Origin: Actinomycetota bacterium
Lineage (GTDB): Bacteria > Actinomycetota > Thermoleophilia > Solirubrobacterales > Thermoleophilaceae
Assembly (NCBI GenBank): GCA_005885165.1
Contig: VAXR01000106.1
Span: forward strand, 1 to 6,842
Direction of reading: 5' to 3'
DNA length: 6,842 nt
Of this stretch, positions 6,103-6,842 are shown piece by piece. The notes under the pieces are model-generated. The model made no database searches and had not been told where the DNA came from. It saw only the letters and a program-made list of their open reading frames with translations. A program made the position numbers and the translations under genes. The stretch's first letter is position 1; each line of letters begins with the position of its first letter.

Positions 6103-6842
6103 TCATGCGATGAGCTCCCGGCGTTTGGCGGCGGCCGACGCACGTGCCTGCACGTGGATCGACTGCAACAGGCCGATCGCCAGGAAGGTGACTAGGACGG
6201 AGGAGCCCCCGTAGCTGAGCAGCGGCAGCGGGACTCCGGTGATGGGCATGATCCCGATGGTCATGCCGACGTTCACGAAGACCTGGAACATGAGCATGGC
6301 GGTGATGCCGCCGGCTATCAGCGCTCCGTACAGGTTCTTCGACATCGTCAATATGCGCAACGCGCGCCATATAAGGAGAGCGTAGAGGGACAGGACCAGA
6401 GCGGCCCCCACGAACCCGAACTCCTCCCCCACCACGCTGAACACGAAGTCGGTGTGGTGCTCGGGCAGGAAGTCGAGCTTCGTCTGGCTGGCGTGTGCCG
6501 GCCCGCGCCCGGTTTTCTCTCCCGAGCCGATCGCAACCTGCGACTCCTTGAGCTGGTAGCCCTGGCGGCGCGGATTGTCGGTGGGGTTGACGAACGCCGT
6601 CAGGCGGTCCACCTGGTACTGCTTGAGCACGTGCACGCCGGCGGCGGGCGCTGCCACGAGAATCCCCACGATCGAGGTGACGGTGATGAGCCCGATCACC
6701 AGGAAATGGGTCCACCTCGTGCCGGCCACGAACAGCACGGTGCACGCGATCGCTGTGTAGACCAATGCCGAGCCGAGGTCCGGCTGGATCACGACCAGCA
6801 TCGCCGGCAGGATCGCCAGCAAGAGGACCCGGCTCGTTGTCT
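6103..6842 (-). CDS. rodA: Rod-shape peptidoglycan glycosyltransferase RodA, partial (N-terminal end outside window)
   Basis: Integral membrane SEDS-family enzyme that polymerises lipid II into glycan strands during cell elongation, normally with a class B penicillin-binding protein. Only the C-terminal 245 residues are visible; the frame is open through the right edge, so the first methionine-like codon near 6822 (a TTG) is internal. Family signatures are IQPDLGSALVY, RRQGYQLKESQVAIGSG, LDFLPEHHTDFVFSVVGEE and VGMTIGIMPITGVPLPLLSYGGSS. The HTDF aspartate corresponds to the residue known to be essential in SEDS enzymes. Several hydrophobic segments fit transmembrane helices. RodA is preferred over FtsW because of QLKESQVAIGSG and FLPEHHTDF. 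The loop after IGSG reads EKTGRGPAHASQ, without the usual glycine-rich GGxxGxG spacing. The downstream ribonuclease begins 12 bases after the stop, so the two are probably cotranscribed. Confidence 0.93.
   Translation of the reverse strand, partial: TTSRVLLLAILPAMLVVIQPDLGSALVYTAIACTVLFVAGTRWTHFLVIGLITVTSIVGILVAAPAAGVHVLKQYQVDRLTAFVNPTDNPRRQGYQLKESQVAIGSGEKTGRGPAHASQTKLDFLPEHHTDFVFSVVGEEFGFVGAALVLSLYALLIWRALRILTMSKNLYGALIAGGITAMLMFQVFVNVGMTIGIMPITGVPLPLLSYGGSSVLVTFLAIGLLQSIHVQARASAAAKRRELIA

Noticed and set aside
6005..6745. A 246-codon minus-strand frame overlapping rodA, with an ATG at 6106 that could start the ribonuclease
   Set aside because: That ATG is out of frame with the ribonuclease core. 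The translation of this frame shows no family motif, while RodA reads cleanly in another frame.

Overview
This window is a compact, one-directional block of core genes from a very GC-rich bacterium. All seven genes read on the minus strand, so transcription runs from high to low coordinates. Third codon positions are almost all G or C, GTG and TTG starts are used, and the cyclase has the N-terminal regulatory domain typical of actinobacterial class III enzymes. Together these suggest an actinobacterium. A deep lineage such as Thermoleophilia/Solirubrobacterales is my inference from the gene order and protein style; it is not proven by the sequence.

In transcription order the layout is: rodA (3' part only, cut at the right edge), an RNase E/G family ribonuclease, a class III adenylate cyclase, rplU (L21), rpmA (L27), obg (Obg GTPase) and proB (glutamate 5-kinase, cut at the left edge). 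Gaps are 12, 14, 53, an 11-base overlap, 20 and 60 bases. The block is packed like an operon, with the 53-base gap before rplU the most likely place for a separate promoter or terminator. No stretch over 300 bases lacks a gene, and I see no tRNA, rRNA, mobile element or CRISPR array.

The genes cover cell-wall elongation (RodA), RNA turnover (RNase E/G), large-subunit ribosomal proteins (L21, L27), 50S maturation and growth control (Obg) and proline synthesis (ProB). RNase E/G-rplU-rpmA-obg-proB is a familiar bacterial neighbourhood. The less expected member is the adenylate cyclase, which keeps all the canonical catalytic residues and sits between the ribonuclease and the ribosomal protein genes.

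I found no wholly new system. The best leads are the cyclase in this growth operon, an 86-residue histone-H1-like tail on L21, a TRAM-like domain plus an RG-rich tail on the ribonuclease, a disordered insertion near that enzyme's N-terminus, and GC-rich hairpins abutting the starts of genes that lack a Shine-Dalgarno sequence.
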